Source of the DNA: Cryptomeria japonica
Lineage: Eukaryota; Streptophyta; Pinopsida; Cupressales; Cupressaceae
Assembly: GCF_030272615.1 (NCBI RefSeq)
Contig: NW_026729169.1
Coordinates: 70,001-102,500, forward strand
Length of the DNA: 32,500 bases
Reading direction: 5' to 3'
The translations under genes and the position numbers were made by a program. The notes below the pieces were generated by a model. The model saw nothing but the letters and a program-made list of their open reading frames with translations, made no database searches and was not told where the DNA came from. Shown piece after piece: positions 1 to 9,516 of this stretch (the first letter of the stretch is position 1; each line of letters begins with the position of its first letter).

Positions 1-291
1 TCTCGTTAATACCGCCAAGGAAATGGCACAAGCACACACACACAAGCATCCTCGGAAGAGGACAGTTCGAGTGACAGGTCAAATCCAAGAGTTCCGAAGA
101 CTACCTCCAGGAACAATCGGGAACAAGACCGATTACAAGTCGTCGAGTCTGTTACTGGGCGAACACGAGATGCGCACAGGAAATCGATCAGCCCTCACAA
201 TGGCCCAAGGCCAGAGATCGGACTGCTACGATTTACCCCAACAATCATCGTGCCACTCTTCGCAGAGAGGTGATAGACGCCAACGAGCCCG
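1..291. other. Low-copy spacer, no gene seen
   Basis: No repeat family of the rest of the window is evident here. It contains a short CA run (about 32-46) and no convincing gene. The small frame at 23-298 has no recognisable domain and runs straight into repeat sequence. If the minus-strand 35S model is right, this is 5' external transcribed spacer on the side facing the 18S gene, but nothing in these bases proves it. Confidence 0.4.
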
Positions 292-480
292 CGCATAGCA
301 ATCGAGGTGTAAAAAGGGCGTTGAAGGCAGGAAGCCTGGACGAAAGAGGCTACGAGGTCACCTCGAAGCGGTCTAAGAATCGGGCGCACTTGGGGCGACT
401 ACCAGTGCCAACCCCTTATCCCGCGGTGCGTCCGACACACAGAAATTTCCAAGGCGGCCAAGGAGCCTCCCCGCATAGCA
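292..480. repeat. Diverged outlying copy of the 188-bp repeat
   Basis: The segment begins GCATAGCAATCGAGGTG and carries the other landmarks of the 188-bp family in the same order: a GGAAGAGGCT-like stretch, TTGGGGCGACTACCAGTG, CCCCTTATCCCGCG, a GTCCGA(T/C)ACACAGA element and AAGGCGGCC. Spacing is about one unit. It is clearly more diverged than copies after 1020, as expected for an array edge that escapes homogenisation. Confidence 0.75.
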
Positions 481-760
481 ATCGGGGTGTGAGGTTACGG
501 ATGCAGCATTGATAGCAATCGAGGTGGGAGGCGAAGGATGCAGAAGTGAGAGCCGAGGGATGTAGCAGAGATAGCAATCGGGGTGTGTGATGCAGAAGAG
601 ATAGCAATCGAGGTGTGCGGTGGGAAGGGCCCAGCAGCCAGAATGCATGAAGCGACGGATGAAGCAGTGATGACAACCGGGCTGTGAGGAGAGGAGGGAT
701 GCAGCCAAGAAAGCAATCAGGGCTCGAGGCAAGGGATGCATCAAGGATAGCAATCATGTT
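481..760. repeat. Short irregular repeats based on GATAGCAATCG(A/G)GGTG
   Basis: The 17-20 bp start motif of the 188-bp unit is repeated alone at irregular 30-60 bp spacing (near 511, 569, 599, 668, 706 and 745), separated by GATGCAG-type sequence. It looks like repeated internal deletion or slippage within 188-bp units. No gene is present. Confidence 0.65.
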
Positions 761-1019
761 GTGAGGCGAGATTCCAAAGGCTAAACGTGAGAGGCTGCAG
801 GGTCGACTCAGAGAGGTCTATGCATGTGAGAGGCTGAAAGCAAGGTCAACTCGGAGCGGTCTATGCATCGGGCGCGCTTGGGGCGACTACCAGTGCCAAC
901 CCCTTATCCCGCGACGCGTCCGACAAAGAGAACGTTCCAAGGCGGCAGAGGAGGTTACCAGCCGAAGGATGCAGTAGCAATAACAGGTATAGTTCCGCGG
1001 CGGCCGAGAAGACTCACCG
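761..1019. repeat. Diverged and rearranged 188-bp family copies
   Basis: Two partial copies of GGCTAAACGTGAGAGGCTG-type sequence are followed by one recognisable run of TTGGGGCGACTACCAGTG, CCCCTTATCCCGCGACGCG and GGCGGC. The order matches the homogeneous array but lengths differ. It is a transition zone into the regular array. Confidence 0.6.
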
Positions 1020-4000
1020 CATAGGAATCGGGATGCGAGGCGAGGGATGCGGCGGGAAGGCCCCGACGGCTAAACGGAAGAGGCTGCAGGGCCGCCTCGG
1101 AATGGTCCAAGCATCGGACGCGATTGGGACGACTACCAGTGCCAACCCCTTATCCCGCGATGCGTCCGATACACAGATAGTTCCAAGGCGGCCGAGGAGC
1201 CTCACCGCATATCAATCGGGGTGCGAGGCGAGGGATGGGGCGGGAAGGCCCCAACGGCTAGACGGAAGAGGCTTCAGGGCCACCTCGGAATGCTCCAAGC
1301 ATCGGACGCGCTTGGGGCGACTACCAGTGCCAACCCCTTATCCCGCGATGCGTCCGATACACAGATGGTTCCAAGGCGGCCGAGGAGCCTCACCGCATAG
1401 CAATCGGGGGTGCGAGGCGAGGGATGGGGCGGGAAGGCCCCAACGGCTAGACGGAAGAGGCTTCAGGGCCGCCTCGGAATGGTCCAAGCATCGGACGCGC
1501 TTGGGGCGACTACCAGTGACAACCCCTCATCCCGCGATGCGTCCGATACGAAGATGGTTCCAAGGCGGCCGAGGAGCCTCACCGCATAGCAATCGGGGTG
1601 CGAGGTGGGGGATGCGGCGAGATGGCCCCAACGGCTAGACGGAAGAGGCCACAGGGCCGCGTCGGAATAGTCCAAGCATCGGACGCGCTTGGGGCGACTA
1701 CCAGTGACAACCCCTTATCCCGCGATGCGTCCGATACGAAGATAGTTCCAAGGCGGCCGAGGAGCCTCACCGCATAGCAATCCGGGTGCGAGGTGGGGGA
1801 TGCGGCGAGATGGCCCCAACGGCTAGACGGAAGAGGCTGCAGGGCCGCCTCGGAATAGTCCAAGCATCGGACGCGCTTGGGGCGACTACCAGTGACAACC
1901 CCTTATCCCGCGATGCTTCCGATACGAAGACAGTTCCAAGGCGGCCGAGGAGCCTCACCGCATAGCAATGGGGGTGCGAGGTGAGGGATGCGGCGAGATG
2001 GCCCCAACGGCTAGACGGAAGAGGCCACAGGGCCGCCTCGGAATAGTCCAAGCATCGGACGCGCTTGGGGCGACTACCAGTGACAACCCCTTATCCCGCG
2101 ATGCATCCGATACGAAGATAGTTCCCAGGCGGCCGAGGAGCCTCACCGCATAGCAATCGGGGTGCGAGGCGAGGGATGCGGCGAGATGGCCCCAAAGGGT
2201 AGACGGAAGAGGCTGTGGGGCCGCCTCGGAATAGTCCAAGCATCGAACGCGCTTGGGGCGACTACCACTGCCAACCCCTTATCCCGCGATGCGTCCGATA
2301 CACAGATAGTTCCGAGGCGGCCGAGGAGCTGGGGGATGCGGCGAGATGGCCCCAACGGCTAGACGGAAGAGGCTGCAGGGCCGCCTCGGAATAGTCCAAG
2401 CATCGGACGCGCTTGGGGCGACTACCAGTGACAACCCCTTATCCCGCGATGCGTCCGATACACAGATAGTTCCGAGGCGGCCAAGGAGCCTCACCGCATA
2501 GCAATCGTGGTGCGAGGTGGGGGATGCAGCGAGATGGCCCCAACGGCTAGACGGAAGAGGCTGCAGGGCCGCCTCGGAATGGTCCAAGCATCGGACGCGC
2601 TTGGGGCGACTACCACTGCCAACCCCTTATCCCGCGATGCGTCCGATACACAGATAGTTCCAAGGCGGCCGAGGAGCCTCACCGAATAGCAATCGGGGTG
2701 CGAGGCGAGGGATGCGGCGAGAAAGCCCCAACGGCTAGAGGGAAGAGGCTTCAGGTCCGCCTCGGAATGGTCCAAGCATCGGACGCGCTTGGGGCGACTA
2801 CCAGTGACAACCCCTTATCCCGCGACGCGTCCGATACACAGATAGTTCCAAGGCGGCCGAGGAGCCTCACCGCATAGCAATCGGGGTGCGAGGCGAGGGA
2901 TGCGGCGAGAAGGACCCAACGGCTAGACGGAAGAGGCTTCAGGGCCGCCTCGGAATGGTCCAAGCATCGGACGCGCTTGGGGCGACTACCAGTGACAACC
3001 CCTTATCCCGCGACGCGTCCGATACACAGATAGTTCCAAGGCGGCCGAGGAGCCTCACCGCATAGCAATCGGGGTGCGAGGCGAGGGATGCGGCGAGAAG
3101 GACCCAACGGCTAGACGGAAGAGGCTTCAGGTCCGCCTCGGAATGGTCCAAGCATCGGACGCGCTTGGGGCGACTACCAGTGACAACCCCTTATCCCGCG
3201 ACGCGTCCGATACACAGATAGTTCCAAGGCGGCCGAGGAGCCTCACCGCATAGCAATCGGGGTGCGAGGCGAGGGATGCGGCGAGAAGGACCCAACGGCT
3301 AGACGGAAGAGGCTTCAGGGCCGCCTCGGAATGGTCCAAGCATCGGACGCGCTTGGGGCGACTACCAGTGACAACCCCTTATCCCGCGATGCGTCCGATA
3401 CACAGATAGTTCCAAGGCGGCCGAGGAGCCTCACCGCATAGCAATCGGGGTGCGAGGCGAGGGATGCGGCGAGAAGGACCCAACGGCTAAACGGAAGAGG
3501 CTTCAGGGCCGCCTCGGAATGGTCCAAGCATCGGACGCGCTTGGGGCGACTACCAGTGACAACCCCTTATCCCGCGACGCGTCCGATACACAGATAGTTC
3601 CAAGGCGGCCGAGGAGCCTCACCGCATAGCAATCGGGGTGCGAGGCGAGGGATGCGGCAAGAAGGACCCAACGGCTAGACGGAAGAGGCTTCAGGGCCGC
3701 CTCGGAATGGTCCAAGCATCGGACGCGCTTGGGGCGACTACCAGTGACAACCCCTTATCCCGCGACGCGTCCGATACACAGATAGTTCCAAGGCGGCCGA
3801 GGAGCCTCACCGCATAGCAATCGGGGTGCGAGGCGAGGGATGCGGCGAGAAGGACCCAACGGCTAGACGGAAGAGGCTTCAGGTCCGCCTCGGAATGGTC
3901 CAAGCATCAGACGCGCTTGGGGCGACTACCAGTGACAACCCCTTATCCCGCGACGCGTCCGATACACAGATAGTTCCAAGGCGGCCGAGGAGCCTCACCG

Positions 4001-5715
4001 CATAGCAATCGGGGTGCGAGGCGAGGGATGCGGCGAGAAGGACCCAACGGCTAGACGGAAGAGGCTTCAGGGCCGCCTCGGAATGGTCCAAGCATCGGAC
4101 GCGCTTGGGGCGACTACCAGTGACAACCCCTTATCCCGCGACGCGTCCGATACACAGATAGTTCCAAGGCGGCCGAGGAGCCTCACCGCATAGCAATCGG
4201 GGTGCGAGGCGAGGGATGCGGCGAGAAGGACCCAACGGCTAGACGGAAGAGGCTTCAGGGCCGCCTCGGAATGGTCCAAGCATCGGACGCGCTTGGGGCG
4301 ACTACCAGTGACAACCCCTTATCCCGCGATGCGTCCGATACACAGATAGTTCCAAGGCGGCCGAGGAGCCTCACCGCATAGCAATCGGGGTGCGAGGCGA
4401 GGGATGCGGCGAGAAGGACCCAACGGCTAGACGGAAGAGGCTTCAGGGCCGCCTCGGAATGGTCCAAGCATCGGACGCGCTTGGGGCGACTACCAGTGAC
4501 AACCCCTTATCCCGCGACGCGTCCGATACACAGATAGTTCCAAGGCGGCCGAGGAGCCTCACCGCATAGCAATCGGGGTGCGAGGCGAGGGATGCGGCGA
4601 GAAGGACCCAACGGCTAGACGGAAGAGGCTTCAGGGCCGCCTCGGAATGGTCCAAGCATCGGACGCGCTTGGGGCGACTACCAGTGACAACCCCTTATCC
4701 CGCGACGCGTCCGATACACAGATAGTTCCAAGGCGGCCGAGGAGCCTCACCGCATAGCAATCGGGGTGCGAGGCGAGGGATGCGGCGAGAAGGACCCAAC
4801 GGCTAGACGGAAGAGGCTTCAGGGCCGCCTCGGAATGGTCCAAGCATCGGACGCGCTTGGGGCGACTACCAGTGACAACCCCTTATCCCGCGACGCGTCC
4901 GATACACAGATAGTTCCAAGGCGGCCGAGGAGCCTCACCGCATAGCAATCGGGGTGCGAGGCGAGGGATGCGGCGAGAAGGACCCAACGGCTAGACGGAA
5001 GAGGCTTCAGGGCCGCCTGGGAATGGTCCATGCATCGCACGCGCTTGGGGCGACTACCAGTGACAACCCCTTATCCCGCGACGCGTCCGATACACAGATA
5101 GTTCCAAGGCGGCCGAGGAGCCTCACCGCATAGCAATCGGGGTGCGAGGCGAGGGATGCGGCGAGAAGGACCCAACGGCTAGACGGAAGAGGCTTCAGGG
5201 CCGCCTCGGAATGGTCCAAGCATCGGACGCGCTTGGGGCGACTACCAGTGACAACCCCTTATCCCGCGACGCGTCCGATACACAGATAGTTCCAAGGCGG
5301 CCGAGGAGCCTCACCGCATAGCAATCGGGGTGCGAGTCGAGGGATGCGGCGAGAAGGACCCAACGGCTAGACGGAAGAGGCTTCAGGGCCGCCTCGGAAT
5401 GGTCCAAGCATCGGACGCGCTTGGGGCGACTACCAGTGACAACCCCTTATCCCGCGATGCGTCTGATACACAGATAGTTCCAAGGCGGCCGAGGAGCCTC
5501 ACCGCATAGCAATCGGGGTGCGAGGCAAGGGATGCGGCGAGAAGGACCCAACGGCTAGACGGAAGAGGCTTCAGGGCCGCCTCGGAATGGTCCAAGCATC
5601 GGACGCGCTTGGGGCGACTACCGTTGCCAACCCCTTATCCCGCGATGCGTCTGATACACAGATAGTTCCGAGGCGGCCGAGGAGCCTCACCGCATAGCAA
5701 TCGGGTTGCGAGGCA
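1020..5715. repeat. 188-bp tandem array, about 25 copies
   Basis: Landmarks recur every 188 bp; for example TCGGAAT(A/G)GTCCAAGC recurs with spacing 188-189 throughout. Each unit has GCATAGCAATCGGGGTGCG, GATGCGGCGAGAAGG, CAACGGCTAGACGGAAGAGG, TTGGGGCGACTACCAGTGAC, CCCCTTATCCCGCG and AGTTCCAAGGCGGCCGAGG. One copy is shortened to 160 bp by a 28-bp deletion near 2328. Copies from about 2700 to 5700 are almost identical, while those at 1020-2400 carry more substitutions. Every unit leaves a frame of about 70 codons open on the minus strand; this is a repeat artefact. Under the minus-strand 35S model the array lies downstream of the last promoter, in the external transcribed spacer. A plain satellite is the alternative. 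Confidence 0.9.
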
Positions 5716-5953
5716 GATTATTGGGAAGGGAACCCCCTGGGATGCGGCTCAAGCAGTGCCCAAAGGGACTGGAATGCGGAATCACATCGAGAGACCCAAA
5801 TGCTATACGAGGGCTCAAATCGAATTATCGATTTGGCCACGACATGGACGCATCGGAACGACTACCTTTGCCGAACCACTCGCAATTGCATCCATACCGA
5901 AACCAATAGACATTTCCGTTAGAGCCCTCGCATAGCATTCGGGAATCTCGCAT

Positions 5954-6041
5954 GCCCCTCTAAATCGACCAATGCTGGCGGTCAACGAAAATCCGAGCGC
6001 TACCACCGTTCGAGCGCCAGCATTGGTCGAGTTAGAGGGGC
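5954..6041 (-). repeat. 27-bp inverted repeat (hairpin) next to the promoter-like element
   Basis: The left arm at 5954-5980 (GCCCCTCTAA ... GCTGGCG) and right arm at 6015-6041 (CGCCAGC ... TTAGAGGGGC) pair at 26 of 27 positions around a 34-base loop containing ATCCGAGCG. On the minus strand this begins about 33 bases after the expected start site, so an RNA would fold here. Related, weaker inverted repeats occur at the same place in the next two blocks. Confidence 0.85.
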
Positions 6042-6064
6042 ACGGGGGAGAATGCTCCAGTCAA

Positions 6065-6081
6065 CACCTCCCCTATATAAG
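6065..6081 (-). promoter_or_regulatory. Putative Pol I promoter core, copy 1 (candidate gene promoter)
   Basis: The minus strand reads CTTATATAGGGGAGGTG. Established plant Pol I start consensus is TATATA(A/G)GGGG, with initiation at the A/G junction, here about 6074-6073. Upstream on the minus strand is a conserved GAATCGGACAAATAACT. This is the element closest to the putative 18S side, so by analogy with other spacers it would be the gene promoter and the others spacer promoters. The + strand TATATAAG could instead be a Pol II TATA box, but 13-fold conservation within rDNA-type spacer favours Pol I. Confidence 0.6.
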
Positions 6082-6437
6082 TTATTTGTCCGATTCTCGC
6101 ACAACCGTAGTCTGCCTCGTCGAATCAAACAACGGTCCCAGATTCCGACTTCCGTTCCGTAGAGACCCAAAAGCTAGATGGAGGCTCGCAAGAAAGAGAG
6201 TCGGCGCATAGCAATCGGGTTTCTCGAACGTTTAGGGACCGAGCTCACTTGCGGATAGGGCAAAATCCGCCAAGCAACCCAAAAGCTAGACGGGGGCTCG
6301 AATCGAATCGCCTAGGCGGCCACAACAACGACGTGTTGGATCGACTACCAGTGCCAAACCATTCAGCAAGACTAGTCTGTGTCGAGGCCGGATAGAGATT
6401 CTCAGAGAGCGCCCGTATAGCATTTAGGAGACCTGCC

Positions 6438-6532
6438 GCGTCCCTCACACTCGACAAATGGTGGTGCACGTTTATAAATCCGAGCGATCCCAACCCTTTC
6501 AAGCACCAACATCGGTCGAGATAGAGGGGCAC
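6438..6532 (-). repeat. Diverged inverted repeat next to promoter copy 2
   Basis: Arms 6438-6467 and 6503-6532 pair at about 22 of 30 positions around a 35-base loop that again holds ATCCGAGCG. The loop-proximal pairs are GGTGC/GCACC, where copy 1 has GGCG/CGCC. Confidence 0.6.
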
Positions 6533-6554
6533 GGAGGGGGCTGCGTGAGACAAC

Positions 6555-6571
6555 ACAGTCCCCTATATAAG
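6555..6571 (-). promoter_or_regulatory. Putative Pol I spacer promoter core, copy 2
   Basis: The minus strand reads CTTATATAGGGGACTGT: the TATATAGGGG core is kept but the following AGGTG is changed to ACTGT. The 17 bases upstream on the minus strand keep the GAATCGGACAAATAACT block. It is 490 bp from copy 1. Confidence 0.5.
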
Positions 6572-6878
6572 TTATTTGTCCGATTCTCACACATCCGAAG
6601 AATGGTCATCAAATCGGACAACAGCCCAAACTTCCGACTTCCGTCCCAGAAAGCCCAAGAGCTATCTAAAACGTTCATGGCCGGAACTCGATCGCGGCTA
6701 TACCAGTCCGCCAAGCAACCCAAAAGCTAGACTGGAGCTCTAGTCGAATCACCTCTGTGGCCATTGCAAGGACGTGTTGGAGCGACTACCATTGCCGAAC
6801 CATTCCGCAGGTCGAGTCCATACCAAGGCCGCATAGAGATTCACGATGAGCTCCTGCATAGCAATCAGGAGACTTGCC

Positions 6879-6972
6879 GTGTCCATCACAATCGATAAAT
6901 CCTGGTGCAAGATTTTTGCATCCGAGCGCTCCAACCAGTCGAGCACCAGCATCAATCGACATAAACGGGCAC
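6879..6972 (-). repeat. Diverged inverted repeat next to promoter copy 3
   Basis: Arms 6879-6908 and 6943-6972 pair at about 20 of 30 positions, strongest at the ends (GTG/CAC outside, CTGGTGC/GCACCAG inside), around a 34-base loop with ATCCGAGCG. Confidence 0.55.
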
Positions 6973-6997
6973 GGGGGGAGGATGCTCGAGAACACTA

Positions 6998-7012
6998 CCT
7001 CCCCTATATAAG
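6998..7012 (-). promoter_or_regulatory. Putative Pol I spacer promoter core, copy 3
   Basis: The minus strand reads CTTATATAGGGGAGG. It is 443 bp from copy 2 and directly abuts, on its upstream minus-strand side, the field of 50/56-bp repeats. Confidence 0.55.
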
Positions 7013-7090
7013 TTATTTGTCCGATTCTCAAGCAGCCGAAGTCTGGTCATCGAATCGGGTCAAAGACCACAACTTCCGACTTTACCCACA

Positions 7091-7440
7091 ATGCAAGTCA
7101 TCGAATCGAACATCGGCCCCCGAGTCGGACTCCATGCGTATGTCAGGTCATCGGACCCAAATTCCGCCTTCCTGCGCATGGCGGGCCATCAATATCAACT
7201 CGGTCATCGGACCCAAACTCCGCCTTTCTGCGCATGGCACGCCTTCAAATCGGTCATCGGACCCAAATTCCGCCTTCCTGTGCATGGCGGGCCATCAACA
7301 TCAACTCGGTCATCGGACCCAAATTCCGCCTTTCTGCGCATGGCACGCCATCAACTCGGTCATCGGACCCAAATTCCGCCTTCCTGCGCATGGCAGGTCA
7401 TCGGACACAAATTCAGACCTCGCCAATATGCCTACGTATC
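7091..7440. repeat. 50/56-bp tandem repeats
   Basis: CATCGGACCCAAATTCCGCC recurs at 7149, 7205, 7255, 7311, 7361 and 7399 (spacing 56, 50, 56, 50, 38), each followed by a TGCGCATGGC element. The alternation of 56 and 50 reflects presence or absence of a six-base ATCAAC-type insert. They sit upstream (minus strand) of promoter copy 3. Similar short repeats upstream of Pol I promoters act as enhancers in some animals; that role here is inference only. Confidence 0.8.
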
Positions 7441-7540
7441 GAATCGGTCATCGGACCCAACTTCCGACTTCATCCATACTGTAGGGTCTTTGAGGTTGGC
7501 GCGGTGCGCTCAACCCGGGGAGTCGACCCATCGAAGCATA

Positions 7541-7557
7541 CACCTCCCCTATATAAG
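7541..7557 (-). promoter_or_regulatory. Putative Pol I spacer promoter core, copy 4
   Basis: The minus strand reads CTTATATAGGGGAGGTG. It is the first element of the regular 311-bp series, 543 bp from copy 3. The adjoining minus-strand upstream block is GAATCGGACAAATAG. Confidence 0.55.
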
Positions 7558-7851
7558 CTATTTGTCCGATTCCCACACCTGTGTAGTTTGCACCTCTGAC
7601 CAGGACATCGACCCCAACTTCCGAACTCGACTGCAACGACGGCACCAGCGCCTTGGTGCGCACCTTGCGACGCACAGTCCCAACATTCGCCTTCCTGCAC
7701 ATGGCAGGTCATCGGACCCAAATTCCGACCTCGCGAGTATGCCTACATATCGAATCGGTCATCGGACACAACTTCCGACTTCATCCATACCGTAGGGTCT
7801 TTGAGGTTGGCGCGGTGCGCTCAACCCGGGGAGTCGACCCAACGAAGCATA

Positions 7852-7868
7852 CACCTCCCCTATATAAG
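7852..7868 (-). promoter_or_regulatory. Putative Pol I spacer promoter core, copy 5
   Basis: Core identical to copy 4, 311 bp further on. Confidence 0.55.
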
Positions 7869-8162
7869 CTATTTGTCCGATTCCCACACCTGTGTAGTTT
7901 GCACCTCCGATCAGGACATCGACCCCAACTTCCGAACTCGCCTGCAACGACCGAACCAGCGCCTTGGTGCGCACCTTGCAACGCACAGTGCCAACATTCG
8001 CCTTCCTGCACATGGCAGGTCATCGGACCCAAATTCCGACCTCGCGAGTATGCCTACATATCGAATCGGTCATCGGACCCAACTTCCGACTTCATCCATA
8101 CCGTAGGGTCTTTGAGGTTGGCGCGGTGCGCTCAACCCGGGGAGTCGACCCAACGAAGCATA

Positions 8163-8179
8163 CACCTCCCCTATATAAG
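8163..8179 (-). promoter_or_regulatory. Putative Pol I spacer promoter core, copy 6
   Basis: Core identical to copy 4, 311 bp after copy 5. Confidence 0.55.
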
Positions 8180-8473
8180 CTATTTGTCCGATTCCCACAC
8201 CTGTGTAGCTTGCACCTCCGATCAGGACATCGACCCCAACTTCCGAACTCGACTAAAAAGACCGCACCAGCACCTTGGTGTGCACCTTGCAACGCACAGT
8301 GCCAACATTCGCCTTCCTGCACATGGCAGGTCATCGGACCCAAATTCCGACCTCATGAGCATACCTACTAATCGAATCGGTCATCGGACCCAACTTCCGA
8401 CTTCATCCATACCGTAGGGTCTTTGAGGTTGGCGCGGTGCGCTCAACCTGGGGAGTCGACCCATCGAAGCATA

Positions 8474-8490
8474 CACCTCCCCTATATAAG
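8474..8490 (-). promoter_or_regulatory. Putative Pol I spacer promoter core, copy 7
   Basis: Core identical to copy 4. The unit carrying it is interrupted after 8592 by the 38/52-bp array, so the next core is 869 bp away. Confidence 0.55.
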
Positions 8491-8592
8491 CTATTTGTCC
8501 GATTCCGACACCTGTGTAGTTTGCACCTCCGCTCAGGACATCGACCCCAACTTCCGAACTCGCCTGCAACGACCGAACCAGCGCCTTGGTGC

Positions 8593-9217
8593 GCACCAAA
8601 AGTGCGCACTTTTGGAGGGCACTTTTGTGCGCTCCAAAGGTGCGCACTTTTGGAGGGCACTTTTGTGCGCTCCAAAGGTGCGCACTTTTGGAGGGCACTT
8701 TTTGGAGGGCACTTTTGTGCGCTCCAAAGGTGCGCACTTTTGGAGGGCACTTTTTGGAGGGCACTTTTCTGCGCTCCAAAGGTGCGCACTTTTGGAGGGC
8801 ACTTTTTGGAGGGCACTTTTCTGCGCTCCAAAGGTGCGCACTTTTGGAGGGCACTTTTTGGAGGGCACTTTTCTGCGCTCCAAAGGTGCGCACTTTTGGA
8901 GGGCACTTTTTGGAGGGCACTTTTCTGCGCTCCAAAGGTGCGCACTTTTGGAGGGCACTTTTGTGCACTCCAAAGGTGCACACTTTTGGAGGGCACTTTT
9001 TGGAGGGCACTTTTCTGCACTCCAAAGGTGCGCACTTTTGGAGGGCACTTTTTGGAGGGCACTTTTGTGCGCTCCAAAGGTGCGCACTTTTGGAGGGCAC
9101 TTTTTGGAGGGCACTTTTGTGCGCTCCAAAGGTGCGCACTTTTGGAGGGCACTTTTGTGCACTCCAAAGGTGCGCACTTTTGGAGGGCACTTTTCCTGCG
9201 CTCCAAAGGTGCACACC
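8593..9217. repeat. 38/52-bp palindrome-rich tandem array
   Basis: GTGCGCACTTTTGG recurs at 8602, 8640, 8678 and 8730 and onward with spacing 38 or 52 bp. The 14-bp difference is one extra TTTTTGGAGGGCAC. Units carry GTGCGCAC, GGAGCGCA and, at the left edge, an 18-base perfect palindrome CAAAAGTGCGCACTTTTG. Variation is limited to GTGCGC versus CTGCGC and G/A changes. All six frames are largely open because no unit contains a stop in most frames; the frames of 200-320 codons are therefore not genes. The array interrupts a 311-bp promoter repeat. Confidence 0.92.
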
Positions 9218-9342
9218 TAGGTGAGCACCTTCGACCACACCTTGTAGCACACCAAACTCTGACTTTCGACTTCATCCGCAATGCAGGGTCTTTGAGGTTG
9301 GCGCAATGCGCACAACCAGGGGAGTCGACCCATCAAACCCAA

Positions 9343-9359
9343 CACCTCCCCTATATAAG
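9343..9359 (-). promoter_or_regulatory. Putative Pol I spacer promoter core, copy 8
   Basis: The minus strand reads CTTATATAGGGGAGGTG. It is the first core after the 38/52-bp array and the start of the 157-bp series. Confidence 0.55.
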
Positions 9360-9499
9360 CTATTTGTCTGATTCTCATACATGCGTAGCCTGCAGGAGCA
9401 ATTAGGACATCGACCCCAACTTTCGGCTTCTAAACGAAAACAAGGTCTTTGAGGTTGGTGTAATGCGAACAACTAGGGGAGTCAACCCATCAAACCCAA

Positions 9500-9516
9500 C
9501 ACCTCCCCTATATAAG
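9500..9516 (-). promoter_or_regulatory. Putative Pol I spacer promoter core, copy 9
   Basis: Core identical to copy 8, 157 bp further. The leader hairpin stem next to it (about 9450-9472) has decayed. Confidence 0.52.

Larger units (their letters stand above)
5716..6230 (-). repeat. Promoter-bearing long repeat, copy 1 (nearest the 188-bp array)
   Basis: The block joins a diverged 188-like piece (CCCAAATGCTATACGAGGGCTC, then GGAACGACTACC and GCATAGCATTCGGG) to a 27-bp inverted repeat and the promoter-like element at 6065. It is the first of three related blocks with promoter spacing 490 and 443 bp. The shared order of parts suggests the 188-bp array was amplified from the non-promoter part of such a block. 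No coding sequence is seen. Confidence 0.7.
6231..6745 (-). repeat. Promoter-bearing long repeat, copy 2
   Basis: Same order as the previous block: AACCCAAAAGCTAGACGGGGG, a GATCGACTACCAGTGCC element, a GTATAGCATTTAGG element, an inverted repeat (arms 6438-6467 and 6503-6532) and a promoter-like element at 6555. Sequence divergence from the neighbours is considerable but motif order is kept. No gene seen. Confidence 0.7.
6746..7090 (-). repeat. Promoter-bearing long repeat, copy 3
   Basis: It contains GAGCGACTACCATTGCC, GCATAGCAATCAGGAG, an inverted repeat (arms 6879-6908 and 6943-6972) and a promoter-like element at 6998. It ends in a TTCCGACTTTACCC segment that leads into the 50/56-bp repeats. 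Confidence 0.7.
7441..8590 (-). repeat. 311-bp tandem repeats, four promoter copies
   Basis: Promoter-like elements at 7541, 7852, 8163 and 8474 are spaced exactly 311 bp. Each unit has GGGTCTTTGAGGTTGGCG, GGGGAGTCGACCCA, the promoter-like core, CATCGACCCCAACTTCCG, GCGCCTTGGTG(C/T)GCACC, CATGGCAGGTCATCGGACCC and ATCGAATCGGTCATCGGAC. The last part is clearly one unit of the neighbouring 50/56-bp family. Units differ by few substitutions. Apparent frames of 80-250 codons are artefacts. Confidence 0.9.

Noticed and set aside
23-298. A 91-codon frame at the left end
   Set aside because: It has no recognisable domain and low-complexity start sequence, and it ends inside a repeat edge; nothing separates it from a chance frame.
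1020-5715. CRISPR array or bacterial repeat
   Set aside because: Units are 188 bp and identical throughout, with no short repeat plus variable spacer pattern, no cas genes, and a eukaryotic 5S gene in the same window.
8381-9405. Frames of 200-322 codons on both strands across the 38/52-bp array
   Set aside because: Repeat units simply lack stop codons; translations are tandem copies of a short peptide in all frames, with no start context or conservation argument.
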